Of a stretch of 64,000 nt of DNA, positions 9,473-18,045 are shown piece after piece. Below the pieces are notes generated by a model that did no database searches, had not been told where the DNA came from, and saw only the letters and a program-made list of their open reading frames with translations. This stretch comes from Marinifilum breve (GTDB lineage: Bacteria; Bacteroidota; Bacteroidia; Bacteroidales; Marinifilaceae), in the NCBI RefSeq assembly GCF_003202155.1, contig NZ_QFLI01000009.1:62001-126000 (forward strand), written 5' to 3'. The stretch's first letter is position 1, and each line of letters begins with the position of its first letter. Both the position numbers and the translations under genes were made by a program.

Positions 9473-9508
9473 GGTGACAAAATTTAAAGTGTTTGTCACC
9501 CTTTTTTT
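9473..9508 (+). terminator. terminator/attenuator between sigma and anti-sigma genes
   Basis: GGTGACAAA (9473-9481) and TTTGTCACC (9492-9500) form a perfect 9-bp stem followed by C and seven T. It lies 22 bp after the sigma stop and upstream of the better fecR starts, so readthrough or a separate promoter is needed for anti-sigma expression. Confidence 0.8.
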
Positions 9509-9542
9509 GAGAAAAGCTGTTATAGTACATGTAAACGTAAAA

Positions 9543-10709
9543 ATGAAGATGAAGGATTTAAATTCAGGATTTAAAATTGCTGATTTAATCGTTAAACGAT
9601 TGGAGAATCGATTAACAGAAGAAGAATATCAGTACCTGGAGGAATGGAAGCAAGCCAATAAAAAAAATGCAATTCTGTTCCAAAAGCTTTCTATGGATCC
9701 CCAGAAGCAATATCTGGATCGAGAATCAAGATTGGAGAAATCCAACAAAAGTGCAAATTGGGGTAAAATTCAGGATAAAATTAAAAAAGATAAAGTTAGA
9801 AAGTTAAATATGAACTTTCTAAAAATTGCTGCAGTACTTATTTTGGCAATAGGTTCTACTCTCTTTTTTTCAAATTTACTGGATAATAACGTTTCAAATG
9901 TTATTAACCCTGGAAAACAACAGGCTATATTGATTACAAGTGATGGTGAAAGATATGAACTGGATGAAGAAGTTACAATTAAAGATGGCGCAGTATTTAT
10001 CTCAAATAAAACTCAGGAGTTAATTTATCAGAAAAAATCAAATATTACCAAATCACAATTAACCTACAATACAATTATTATTCCCTTGGGAGGTGAATAT
10101 AAGTTGACACTAATGGATGGAACCAGAATCTGGCTTAATTCCAATTCGAAACTACGGTTTCCATCAGAATTTGGATCGGGGATAAGAAAAGTTGAGCTTA
10201 AAGGGGAAGCCTTCTTTGAAGTTGCTAAAGATTCTGTTCATCCATTTGTTGTCGACGTGAATAAAGCACAGGTTAGAGTACTTGGTACATCATTTAATGT
10301 AAATGCCTACTCTGATTTAAATGAAATTGTAACTACTTTAGTTGAAGGCAAAGTCGAAGTTAGTGATACTTTGTTTGGAAACAAGGTGAAATTGTTGCCA
10401 AACGAACAATATCGTTTTAATGAATCGACGGGAAAAACGATAAAGCAGATAGTTGATACTGAAATTTATACTGCTTGGAAAGATGGTAGATTTGTTTTTG
10501 AAAATGAGAGTTTGGAAGATATAATGACAAGACTTTCAAGATGGTACAATGTGGAGGTGTCTTTTATAAACGAATCTGTTAAAAAATTAAGATTTTCAGG
10601 AGATCTGACTAGATACGATAATATCGATCAAATATTAGAGTTGATTGAGATTACACAAAAAGTGAAATTCACAATAAAGGACAGAAACCTTTTGGTTGAA
10701 GAAGTGTAA
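9543..10709 (+). CDS. FecR-type anti-sigma factor
   Basis: A FecR-family inner-membrane regulator of about 388 residues. A cytoplasmic N-terminal part (LTEEEYQYLEEWKQANKK) is followed by one membrane helix near residues 92-111 (LKIAAVLILAIGSTLFF), the periplasmic FecR domain (LTLMDGTRIWLNSNSKLRFP, ELKGEAFFEVAKD, VLGTSFNVNAY), and a C-terminal DUF4974-like domain (FVFENESLEDIMTRLSRWYNVEV). An in-frame GTG at 9447 overlaps the sigma stop, but that extension would run through the terminator hairpin and adds unusual basic and hydrophobic sequence. ATG 9543 (or 9549) gives the normal FecR start. Confidence 0.9.
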   Translation: MKMKDLNSGFKIADLIVKRLENRLTEEEYQYLEEWKQANKKNAILFQKLSMDPQKQYLDRESRLEKSNKSANWGKIQDKIKKDKVRKLNMNFLKIAAVLILAIGSTLFFSNLLDNNVSNVINPGKQQAILITSDGERYELDEEVTIKDGAVFISNKTQELIYQKKSNITKSQLTYNTIIIPLGGEYKLTLMDGTRIWLNSNSKLRFPSEFGSGIRKVELKGEAFFEVAKDSVHPFVVDVNKAQVRVLGTSFNVNAYSDLNEIVTTLVEGKVEVSDTLFGNKVKLLPNEQYRFNESTGKTIKQIVDTEIYTAWKDGRFVFENESLEDIMTRLSRWYNVEVSFINESVKKLRFSGDLTRYDNIDQILELIEITQKVKFTIKDRNLLVEEV

Positions 10710-10713
10710 AAAA

Positions 10714-10777
10714 AACCGAGATTTGCTGCTACAAATCCCGGTTAAAGCCAATAAACACTTTTTTCACTAAAAAGTGT
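10714..10777 (+). promoter_or_regulatory. two inverted repeats between fecR and susC
   Basis: A 12-bp stem with one mismatch (10714-10725 with 10732-10743) directly follows the fecR stop. A second perfect 9-bp stem, ACACTTTTT/AAAAAGTGT, is at 10755-10763 and 10769-10777. Neither has a plus-strand T-tail, so these look more like transcript-processing or leader structures than strong terminators. Confidence 0.5.
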
Positions 10778-10832
10778 AATACTAACCAAATCACAACTCA
10801 AAAATATTAAAAAAAATCGGAATTAGAGGTTT

Positions 10833-13800
10833 ATGCAGAAAAGAAAAGAGTTTTTTGCAATAAGACTCCTGTTTTTCTTCTTTCTATTTGTGTGTTTTGG
10901 ACATAAATCTAAAGCATTACCACAAGAGGAAAGGTTAGAGTTGCGAATGAAAGATTCAAGTTTGATCGAGGTTATGTCCGAGATCAAAGAAAAGACAAAT
11001 TATACATTTTTGTATAATGTTGATGATATTAAGAAAATTCGCAATATTAATCTTTCTGGTATTCCTAAAAGTGTAAAGGAAATTCTTAAAGAATGTTTAC
11101 TCGACTCTGGCTTGACCTACGAAATTCGTGATAAGGTAATTATTATAAAACCTGATCCTCACATTAAAATTCCCGACCCAAAACTCAATGAAGCGATTCA
11201 AAAAGTAAAAAAGCTTTATGGGAATGTTACTGATAATAAAGGAATGATTCTGCCAGGAGTATCTGTTCGGATAAAAGGAACATATTTTGGCACTTCAACC
11301 GACATTAATGGTAATTATTCCTTTGTTACATCCAAAGACCCTGATTTAATATTAGTGTTTTCGTTTATAGGAATGAAAACCAAAGAAGTGAGTGTTGGTG
11401 ATTTGGAAAAAATAGATGTTGAGTTGTTTCCAACTGATGAAAAGTTAAGAGAGGTTTTGGTGACAACGGGATTTCAAAAGATTGACAGAAATTTATTTAC
11501 TGGATCTGCCAATAAGCTAAATCAAATTGATATTGCCTTAAGCGGTATTGCTGATGTTAGTAGGTCATTGCAAGGTCATATTTCAGGAGTTCAAGTCGAT
11601 AATATTTCGGGAACTTTTGGAATATCTCCAATCGTTCGGATTAGAGGGAAAGCATCCATTAATGGTAGTAACAAACCTCTTTGGGTAGTTGATGGTGTAG
11701 TTCAGGAAGACATTATTGAGTTAACCAATAATGATTTAACCTCAGGCAATCTTTCCACCGTTTTGAGTTCTGGTGTTGTTGGTTTAAATCCTGATGATAT
11801 TGAATCATTTCAGATATTGAAAGATGCCTCGGCCACAGCTTTGTATGGTGCAAAAGCAATGAATGGAGTAATTGTTATTACCACCAAAAAAGGAAAAACA
11901 GGAAAATTAAAAGTTACTTATTCAGGAAGTGCCATTATAAGACAGAAGCCCAATTACTCACAATTTGATATATTATCTTCTGATGAGGAAATGGAAGTTT
12001 ATGAAGAGTTATATGATAAGGGATGGATTGATATTGCGAAAGCATCATCAGCAGCAAATCATGGAGCCATGAGCAAAATGTTTTATGAGATTGCTAGCAA
12101 TAATGTGAGTTGGGGACCCGATGGCAGTTTGAATTATCAATTCTTATCAAAGTATGCCAATTCAAATACAGATTGGTTCGATGTTTTGTTTCGCAATTCT
12201 TTATCGCAACAGCATTCTTTTAGTATCTCAGGTGGATCGGATAAAGCAAGATTTTATTCTTCTCTTGGACATTACAATGATGAAGGACAAACTGTTGCTG
12301 ATAATGTTAAGAACTATACAGCATTGGTAAAAGGGGATTTTGATGTGTCGAAACGCTTGAAGTTAGGATTTAAAGCTTCAGGTAATATAAGAGATCAGAA
12401 ATTACCAGGATCAAAAGATAGAAAATTTGAACCAATTGACGGGCTTTATGAGCGTAATTTTGATGTCAACCCATATAACTACGCATTGTATACTAGCAGA
12501 AGCATTAGGCCATTTAATGATAATGGTAGCTTAGAATATTTTAGAAGAAATTATGCTCCATTTAATATTTTGTATGAGCTAGATCACAATTATGTGAATG
12601 TGGATGTGGATGACCTTTTATTTCAGGGAGAGCTGCAGTTTGCAATTTCTTCTAAATTGAGATTTAGATCTACTTTTCAAGGGCGTTGGGTAAATACCTT
12701 ACGAGAGCAAAAGATCCATGAAACTTCTAATCATGCCGAAGCATATAGAGCAGATGACCCTCTCTTTGTTAATAGGAATAATTTTCTTTTTGATGATCCA
12801 GATCATCCAGAAAAAGAGCCATATACGGTTTTAGATCAGGGAGGATTTTACAATACCACAAAGAATTCATTGACAAGTTATTTTATCAGAAATATAATTG
12901 ATTGGAACCTGAAATCAGATCAGAATCATATTTTCAATCTTTTGTTCGGGCAGGAAATAAAATATACAAATAGAAAAGAGACTCATAACGAAATTTGGGG
13001 TTATTTATACGATAAAGGAGGAGTTAGCAATACTAATCCAATGGTTGCAAAATATCTAAAATTTCGTGATCAAACAGATTATTATAAGAGAAAAGAAAAA
13101 TATAGGTTTGCGGGAGTATTTTTAACTGGAGCATACTCTTACAAGGGGAAATACATTCTGAACTCTACTTTTAGATACGATGGAGACAATAGACAAGGGA
13201 AAAATAGTGATTCAAGATATTTGCCCACATGGAATGTTAGTGGAGCTTGGAATATTCATGGCGAAAACTTTATGAATTCAATAAGCTTTGTGGATCGTTT
13301 AAAGTTAAAGGCAACTTACGGATTATCTGGAGATAATGGAATTGGGGCGAGTCCCTCTTTAATTTTAAAATCAGGAGAACCTTTGAGACCAAATGATCAA
13401 GATGGAGAAGATGTATTGTATATAGACGAGTTGGCCAATAAAGATCTTACTTGGGAAAAGTTATATGAATTAAATTTAGGTCTAGAATTGGAAGTGTTTA
13501 ATGGAAGATTTTATACTGATATCGAGTATTTCAGAAGAAGATCTAAAGATTTACTTGGTTTTGTTACAACAAGTGGTATTGGTGGAATAAGAAAGAAGTA
13601 TGGTAATGTTGGCGAAATGAAAATTAGTGGAATTGAGTTTACACTTAGCACTCAAAATGTAAAAACAAAATATTTCAATTGGGATACGCGTTTTACTTTT
13701 AGTTATGCCAAGGATAAAGTTACTAAATACTTTGATGAACCTAGAATTGCAGATGCAATTCAGTCGTTGGGAACCAATCTTGAAGGTTACTCTTCAAATA

Positions 13801-14462
13801 GTTTATTTTCGATACCATTTGCAGGATTAGACGGAAACGGAGTTCCTCAGTTTTATGGACCAAATGGTAAAATAATTCAAAAGCTTAATTTACAGAAGAG
13901 ATTAGATATCTTAAAGTATCTGAAATATGAGGGACCTACAACACCTAAAGGTTTTGGTGGTTTGGAAAACATTTTTCATTACAAAAATTGGACTCTATCA
14001 ATTGGTTTAAATTATCGATTTGGAAATAAAATTAGACTTGAAGATGCATTTAGTAATAGCTATGATGATTATTCAAGCCTTCCAGGTGGACTAAAGAATC
14101 GATGGAAAAAAGCAGGCGATGAGAATAGAACCAATATTCCAGTTATATTAACTCGATGGAAATCCGAAGAATTAAATGATGCAGGATTAAATCCATATCA
14201 ACTTTATAATAAAAGTACGGCTCGTGTTGCAGATGGAAGTTTTGTTAGACTTAAAAATATTGGAATAGTATATAAATTGCCACAAACTTGGCTAAATTCA
14301 ATGAATTTGAGTTCGGCTAGTTTAAAATTACAGGCTTATAATATTGCCTTACTTTATTCGGATAAAAAGTTAAATGGAGTTGATCCTGAGTTTTTTCAGT
14401 CAGGAGGAATTTCACTTCCTATGTCCAGAACTTACAGTTTTTCTGTTAACTTAGCCTTCTAA
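10833..14462 (+). CDS. SusC/RagA-type TonB-dependent outer-membrane transporter with STN domain
   Basis: A 1209-residue TonB-dependent receptor. After a signal peptide (about 1-30) come an STN domain (about 35-105, beginning LELRMKDSSLIEVMSEI), a carboxypeptidase-regulatory-like domain (GNVTDNKGMILPGVSVRIKG), the TonB-box/plug region (EVLVTTGFQ, SGVQVDNISG, PLWVVDGVVQ, LKDASATALYGAKAMNGVI) and a 22-strand-type barrel ending in phenylalanine. STN domains contact FecR-type anti-sigma factors, fitting the upstream ECF/FecR pair. It forms a pedal-bin transporter with the downstream SusD. Substrate is unknown: no glycoside hydrolase is nearby, and the associated enzymes are peptidase-like. Confidence 0.96.
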   Translation: MQKRKEFFAIRLLFFFFLFVCFGHKSKALPQEERLELRMKDSSLIEVMSEIKEKTNYTFLYNVDDIKKIRNINLSGIPKSVKEILKECLLDSGLTYEIRDKVIIIKPDPHIKIPDPKLNEAIQKVKKLYGNVTDNKGMILPGVSVRIKGTYFGTSTDINGNYSFVTSKDPDLILVFSFIGMKTKEVSVGDLEKIDVELFPTDEKLREVLVTTGFQKIDRNLFTGSANKLNQIDIALSGIADVSRSLQGHISGVQVDNISGTFGISPIVRIRGKASINGSNKPLWVVDGVVQEDIIELTNNDLTSGNLSTVLSSGVVGLNPDDIESFQILKDASATALYGAKAMNGVIVITTKKGKTGKLKVTYSGSAIIRQKPNYSQFDILSSDEEMEVYEELYDKGWIDIAKASSAANHGAMSKMFYEIASNNVSWGPDGSLNYQFLSKYANSNTDWFDVLFRNSLSQQHSFSISGGSDKARFYSSLGHYNDEGQTVADNVKNYTALVKGDFDVSKRLKLGFKASGNIRDQKLPGSKDRKFEPIDGLYERNFDVNPYNYALYTSRSIRPFNDNGSLEYFRRNYAPFNILYELDHNYVNVDVDDLLFQGELQFAISSKLRFRSTFQGRWVNTLREQKIHETSNHAEAYRADDPLFVNRNNFLFDDPDHPEKEPYTVLDQGGFYNTTKNSLTSYFIRNIIDWNLKSDQNHIFNLLFGQEIKYTNRKETHNEIWGYLYDKGGVSNTNPMVAKYLKFRDQTDYYKRKEKYRFAGVFLTGAYSYKGKYILNSTFRYDGDNRQGKNSDSRYLPTWNVSGAWNIHGENFMNSISFVDRLKLKATYGLSGDNGIGASPSLILKSGEPLRPNDQDGEDVLYIDELANKDLTWEKLYELNLGLELEVFNGRFYTDIEYFRRRSKDLLGFVTTSGIGGIRKKYGNVGEMKISGIEFTLSTQNVKTKYFNWDTRFTFSYAKDKVTKYFDEPRIADAIQSLGTNLEGYSSNSLFSIPFAGLDGNGVPQFYGPNGKIIQKLNLQKRLDILKYLKYEGPTTPKGFGGLENIFHYKNWTLSIGLNYRFGNKIRLEDAFSNSYDDYSSLPGGLKNRWKKAGDENRTNIPVILTRWKSEELNDAGLNPYQLYNKSTARVADGSFVRLKNIGIVYKLPQTWLNSMNLSSASLKLQAYNIALLYSDKKLNGVDPEFFQSGGISLPMSRTYSFSVNLAF

Positions 14463-14483
14463 GTTTAAACTGCTAGCTCTTTC

Positions 14484-15905
14484 ATGAATAGAATTTTTGG
14501 CATATTACTCATAACTGTACTTTCAATTTCTTGTGATTCTTATCTTGATGAAAATCCTGATGACAGAAAGGAGCTGAAAACCGTTAAAGATGTTGCCAAG
14601 TTAGTTGCTAATTCGTATAATGAAAGTACATATCTTTTTATCGAATGGATGACAGATAATGTGTCTGCCATTCCAGATAATACCCAAAGAGATCATATGA
14701 CAGAAGCTTTTCAATGGAGTTCAATGGATTCTTATGAAGCTCAGGAGTCTACTACTTATTTTTGGGAAAATTCATATTATGCGATCGCTCATTGTAACGA
14801 GGCTTTGGCTGTTATTAATAAAGTTTCAGGTGATGATGATTTTAGAGCGGTTGTGAGAGGTGAAGCATTAATATCGAGAGCTTATAATCATTTTATATTG
14901 GTGAATGTTTTTTCTAAACATTATAAAGAGGAAACATCACAAGATGATCTTGGTATTCCTTACGTGGAAGTAGTAGAGGATGAATTGTTTAAAAACTACT
15001 CAAGAGGGTCGGTAAAAGATGTTTACGATAAAATTGAAAGAGATTTAATTACTGGACTCTCTTTATTAAAGGATGATTATTTTATTGGATCCAAAAAATA
15101 TCACTTCACAAGAAAAGCAGCGTACGCCTTTGCTGCACGATTCTATCTCTATAAAAAAGATTACTCAAATAGTTTAAAGTACTGTAATTTGGTTCTTGGT
15201 GATGAACCCAATGCTTATGTGAGGGATTTATTTAAAATTTACCAAGGGACTACTTTTGATGAAATGGCGGCTAAAAATTCAGATGTAAAAGAAAAATCCA
15301 ATTTAATTGCAATACGAAAAGAATCGTTTTATGCCAGAGCTAATTATGGCTATAGGAGTGATAAAAAGATTTTCAATAGCCTTTTTAATAATAATATTCA
15401 AAATGAATTTGATGTTAGGGATCAGAGGTGGAATTATAGTACTGGAGCTATTGTCGCCCCTAAATATCATGAACTATTCCGTTATACAACTTCCAATACT
15501 GGTTTTCCATATTTTATTCAGAGCGAATTGAAAGGGGAAGAGGTGCTATTGAGTAGAATGGAATGTTACGTTATGCAAGGAGAATATGAACTTGCATTAA
15601 ATGATTATCATACTCTTGCGGCAAAAAGATATTTGAATGGAGGTAGACTGGATTTGAATAAAATAAAAGAACATTATTCTCTGTCAGATACAAAAAATGC
15701 CATGAAACTTTTTTTATTGGATGAAAGAAGAAAAGAGTTTTTAGATGAGGGATTAAGGTGGATTGATATTAAAAGATTTGAACTTTCGATTACTCATGTA
15801 GACATTCAGAATAATACCTTTCAACTTATTCCAAATGATATAAGGACAGCAATACAAATTCCACAATCTGCTATAATAAATGGTTTATTACCTAACCCAA
15901 GATAG
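14484..15905 (+). CDS. SusD/RagB-type substrate-binding lipoprotein
   Basis: A 473-residue surface lipoprotein that caps the SusC barrel. It has a lipoprotein signal peptide with the acylated cysteine at the end of LSISC, the N-terminal SusD helix region (YLDENPDDRKELKTV), TPR-like helices (GEALISRAYNHFILVNVFSKHY) and the conserved C-terminal segment LDERRKEFLDEGLRWIDIKR. It starts 21 bp after susC and is followed 2 bp later by the metallohydrolase lipoprotein gene, so all three are one transcript. The ligand cannot be deduced. Confidence 0.95.
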   Translation: MNRIFGILLITVLSISCDSYLDENPDDRKELKTVKDVAKLVANSYNESTYLFIEWMTDNVSAIPDNTQRDHMTEAFQWSSMDSYEAQESTTYFWENSYYAIAHCNEALAVINKVSGDDDFRAVVRGEALISRAYNHFILVNVFSKHYKEETSQDDLGIPYVEVVEDELFKNYSRGSVKDVYDKIERDLITGLSLLKDDYFIGSKKYHFTRKAAYAFAARFYLYKKDYSNSLKYCNLVLGDEPNAYVRDLFKIYQGTTFDEMAAKNSDVKEKSNLIAIRKESFYARANYGYRSDKKIFNSLFNNNIQNEFDVRDQRWNYSTGAIVAPKYHELFRYTTSNTGFPYFIQSELKGEEVLLSRMECYVMQGEYELALNDYHTLAAKRYLNGGRLDLNKIKEHYSLSDTKNAMKLFLLDERRKEFLDEGLRWIDIKRFELSITHVDIQNNTFQLIPNDIRTAIQIPQSAIINGLLPNPR

Positions 15906-15907
15906 AG

Positions 15908-16816
15908 ATGATATACAGGAACTTTAATATTGGATTTTTTTTAACTGGTATTGTAATAGCAATTTTTATTACAGCATGCAATAAATCAACAGATGTCGAA
16001 TATAAAGCCCCGGACGTAGAATTGTCTAACCATCCAAATGATATTTACATAAGGGAGAATATTCTTAACAGATATGGAACTGCAATAAGATGGGAGTGGG
16101 ATCAACGATTTTTGAATAAAGATCAGACTGCAGATCCAATTAAGGAAGATTTGGTTATTCCAGTAACTAAATTGATAGAGGAGCTATGGATAAAACCTTT
16201 TCTTGTATTATCTGAAGACTCAAAAATATTCATTGAGGAATATATGCCGAAAGAGTTGGTATATATAGGATCATATATCTATGAAAGTGAAGGGGAAAGA
16301 ATGTTGGGTTATGCCGAAAGTGGTGCCAGAGTTAGTTTAATAAACTTAAATGCTTTTGATTTGGATGATCGAATTTGGTTAGAAAATCAATTGATAACTA
16401 TGCATCATGAATTTTCCCATATTGTTCGCCAAAAAAAAGGGGTGCCCATTGGGTACAATAATGTATCACCCACAGGATATATAGGGGAAGGTTGGCGAAA
16501 TGGTGTGTCTTTATCAGATGCGATTAAGAGAGGGATGGTGAGTGCTTATGGTACAAAAAATCAATTTGAAGACTTTGCTCAACTTACATCTCATTTTTTT
16601 ATTCAGGATACTGTATATTTTAATTCAACTTACCTAAAAGATTGGAATTGTGAGGATTTTTCTGACCCTAATACTTGTGAGGAACTAAATATGGGGAAGG
16701 AATTAATCAGAAGAAAGTTGGATTTGATCAGGAAGTTTTATTCAGAGGAGTTTAGTATTAATATTGATGTGCTTAGAGATACGATTCAAAGTAGAATGTC
16801 AGCTTACAAGAATTAA
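15908..16816 (+). CDS. import-associated zinc metallohydrolase lipoprotein
   Basis: A 302-residue lipoprotein (signal peptide ending IFITAC) with a HEFSH zinc-binding motif in MHHEFSHIVRQKKG. SusCD-linked HExxH lipoproteins of this size form a recognised Bacteroidota family (TIGR04549, substrate import-associated zinc metallohydrolase lipoprotein). A second conserved stretch, EDFAQLTSHFF, probably supplies the third zinc ligand. It overlaps the end of the susD unit (2-bp gap). It may process the imported substrate at the cell surface, possibly a peptide. Family is fairly sure from motif and context; substrate is unknown. Confidence 0.85.
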   Translation: MIYRNFNIGFFLTGIVIAIFITACNKSTDVEYKAPDVELSNHPNDIYIRENILNRYGTAIRWEWDQRFLNKDQTADPIKEDLVIPVTKLIEELWIKPFLVLSEDSKIFIEEYMPKELVYIGSYIYESEGERMLGYAESGARVSLINLNAFDLDDRIWLENQLITMHHEFSHIVRQKKGVPIGYNNVSPTGYIGEGWRNGVSLSDAIKRGMVSAYGTKNQFEDFAQLTSHFFIQDTVYFNSTYLKDWNCEDFSDPNTCEELNMGKELIRRKLDLIRKFYSEEFSINIDVLRDTIQSRMSAYKN

Positions 16817-16837
16817 TATAGAATCTTTCATCTACCA

Positions 16838-16873
16838 TACTGGTTCGTATCAGTTGGGAAATTGTTACCTTTG
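16838..16873 (+). promoter_or_regulatory. operator-like site and -7 box upstream of the galactose regulator
   Basis: TACTGGTTCGTATCAGTT (16838-16855) matches 13 of 18 positions of the complement of the site upstream of galK, and contains the dyad ACTG-N8-CAGT. The -7 box TACCTTTG (16866-16873) follows; the -33 region lies inside the operator. The arrangement predicts autorepression. Confidence 0.6.
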
Positions 16874-16905
16874 TATTTATACGCATGCAAATAAATACAA
16901 TTAAG

Positions 16906-17919
16906 ATGCCTTCTAAAATATTTAATGTAACTACTGATTCGGGCATTCCGAAATACAAACAGCTAATCAACTCTTTACTACAATCTATTGATAAAGGACT
17001 TGTAAATGTTGGGGATCGGATACCTTCGATTAATGCAATTTGTAAAGAATTTGGTTTATCCAGAGATACTGTTCTTGTTGCATATAATGAGTTAAAAATT
17101 CGGGGAGTAATATCTTCAGTTCCTGGCAAGGGTTACTACTTGGCAAGTACCTCAACTCGATTTAAGAAGAATATATTTCTACTCTTCGAAGAATTTAATG
17201 TATTCAAGGAGATATTATACAATTCATTTATTGAGAATTTGAACGATAAGGCAAATGTTGATATTTATTTTCATCATTTTAACCGTAAAGTTTTTAAAGA
17301 GTTAATTGATAACAATAATGGCAAGTATACTTCTTATATAGTTATGCCTGCAAAGTTTAATGATGCATACAATGTATTACAACAGCTGCCTGAAAATGAA
17401 GTTTATATTCTTGATCAAACTAATGCTGCGTTAAAAAAACATTACCCTGCGATTTATCAAAATTTTGAAAAGGATGTATTTAATGCGTTAGAATCTGGAC
17501 TAAACCTGTTGGAAAAATATAAAAAAATCTATTTTGTTTATCCTGGAGGAAAAGAACCAATTGGACAATTGAAAGGCTTTAAAAAGTTTTCTACTCATTA
17601 TCAGGATAAGTGGGAATTTGAAGTAATTGAAACTCTAGAAAGTCATGAAATTACAAAAGGTGAGGTTTATATAGTTCCTAGCGATAATGATTTGGTGACA
17701 CTTGTAAAGGAAGCAAAGTCTGAGAAATTAAAAATAGGTTCGGACATAGGTATAATTTCGTATAATGATACGCCATTAAAGGAAGTCGTTGCTGATGGCA
17801 TTACTACAATTAGTACTGATTTTAAAGAAATGGGAAGGTTGTTGGCTGATATGGTTATTAATTCTAAAAATGAGTTGATAGAAAATCAGTCTAAGTTGAT
17901 AAAAAGAAATTCCTTGTAA
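16906..17919 (+). CDS. GntR-type regulator with LacI-like sugar-binding domain, probable galactose regulator
   Basis: A transcription factor of about 337 residues. The N-terminal 75 residues are a GntR winged helix (GIPKYKQLINSLLQ, VGDRIPSINAICKEFGLSRDTVLVAYNELKIRG, PGKGYYLAS). The rest resembles a periplasmic-binding-protein/LacI sensor domain (VYIVPSDNDLVTLVKEA, IGIISYNDTPLKEVVADGITTISTDF). This hybrid is common in Bacteroidota sugar regulons. It sits immediately before galK and a shared operator-like sequence precedes both genes, so galactose or a derivative is the likely effector. ATG 16906 matches the usual start; ATG 16885 is in frame but only a few bases after the predicted transcription start. 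A terminator follows. Confidence 0.88.
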   Translation: MPSKIFNVTTDSGIPKYKQLINSLLQSIDKGLVNVGDRIPSINAICKEFGLSRDTVLVAYNELKIRGVISSVPGKGYYLASTSTRFKKNIFLLFEEFNVFKEILYNSFIENLNDKANVDIYFHHFNRKVFKELIDNNNGKYTSYIVMPAKFNDAYNVLQQLPENEVYILDQTNAALKKHYPAIYQNFEKDVFNALESGLNLLEKYKKIYFVYPGGKEPIGQLKGFKKFSTHYQDKWEFEVIETLESHEITKGEVYIVPSDNDLVTLVKEAKSEKLKIGSDIGIISYNDTPLKEVVADGITTISTDFKEMGRLLADMVINSKNELIENQSKLIKRNSL

Positions 17920-17940
17920 AAAATAATTAAACAAGTTGTG

Positions 17941-17979
17941 AAGCTCTGATTCTAAAGAATTAGAGCTTTAATTTTTTTA
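17941..17979 (+). terminator. intrinsic terminator after the galactose regulator
   Basis: AAGCTCTGATTC (17941-17952) pairs with GAATTAGAGCTT (17957-17968) with one G-U pair, followed by TAATTTTTTT. Confidence 0.88.
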
Positions 17980-17984
17980 GATCG

Positions 17985-18035
17985 TTTGTATTTATATAAA
18001 AAAGATTTAAATTTGCCTACCAGTACCAACCAGTA
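17985..18035 (+). promoter_or_regulatory. galK promoter with downstream operator-like repeat
   Basis: TTTG (17985-17988), a 19-bp spacer and TAAATTTG (18008-18015) form an ideal promoter. At the expected transcription start lies TACCAGTACCAACCAGTA (18018-18035), two ACCAGTA copies exactly 10 bp apart, i.e. on one face of the helix. Its complement resembles the site before the GntR-type gene. A repressor bound here would block initiation. Confidence 0.72.
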
Positions 18036-18045
18036 AGAAAATAAT

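Noticed and set aside
9447-9542. FecR N-terminal extension starting at GTG 9447.
   Set aside because: It overlaps the sigma stop and runs through a strong terminator hairpin; its residues do not resemble FecR proteins.
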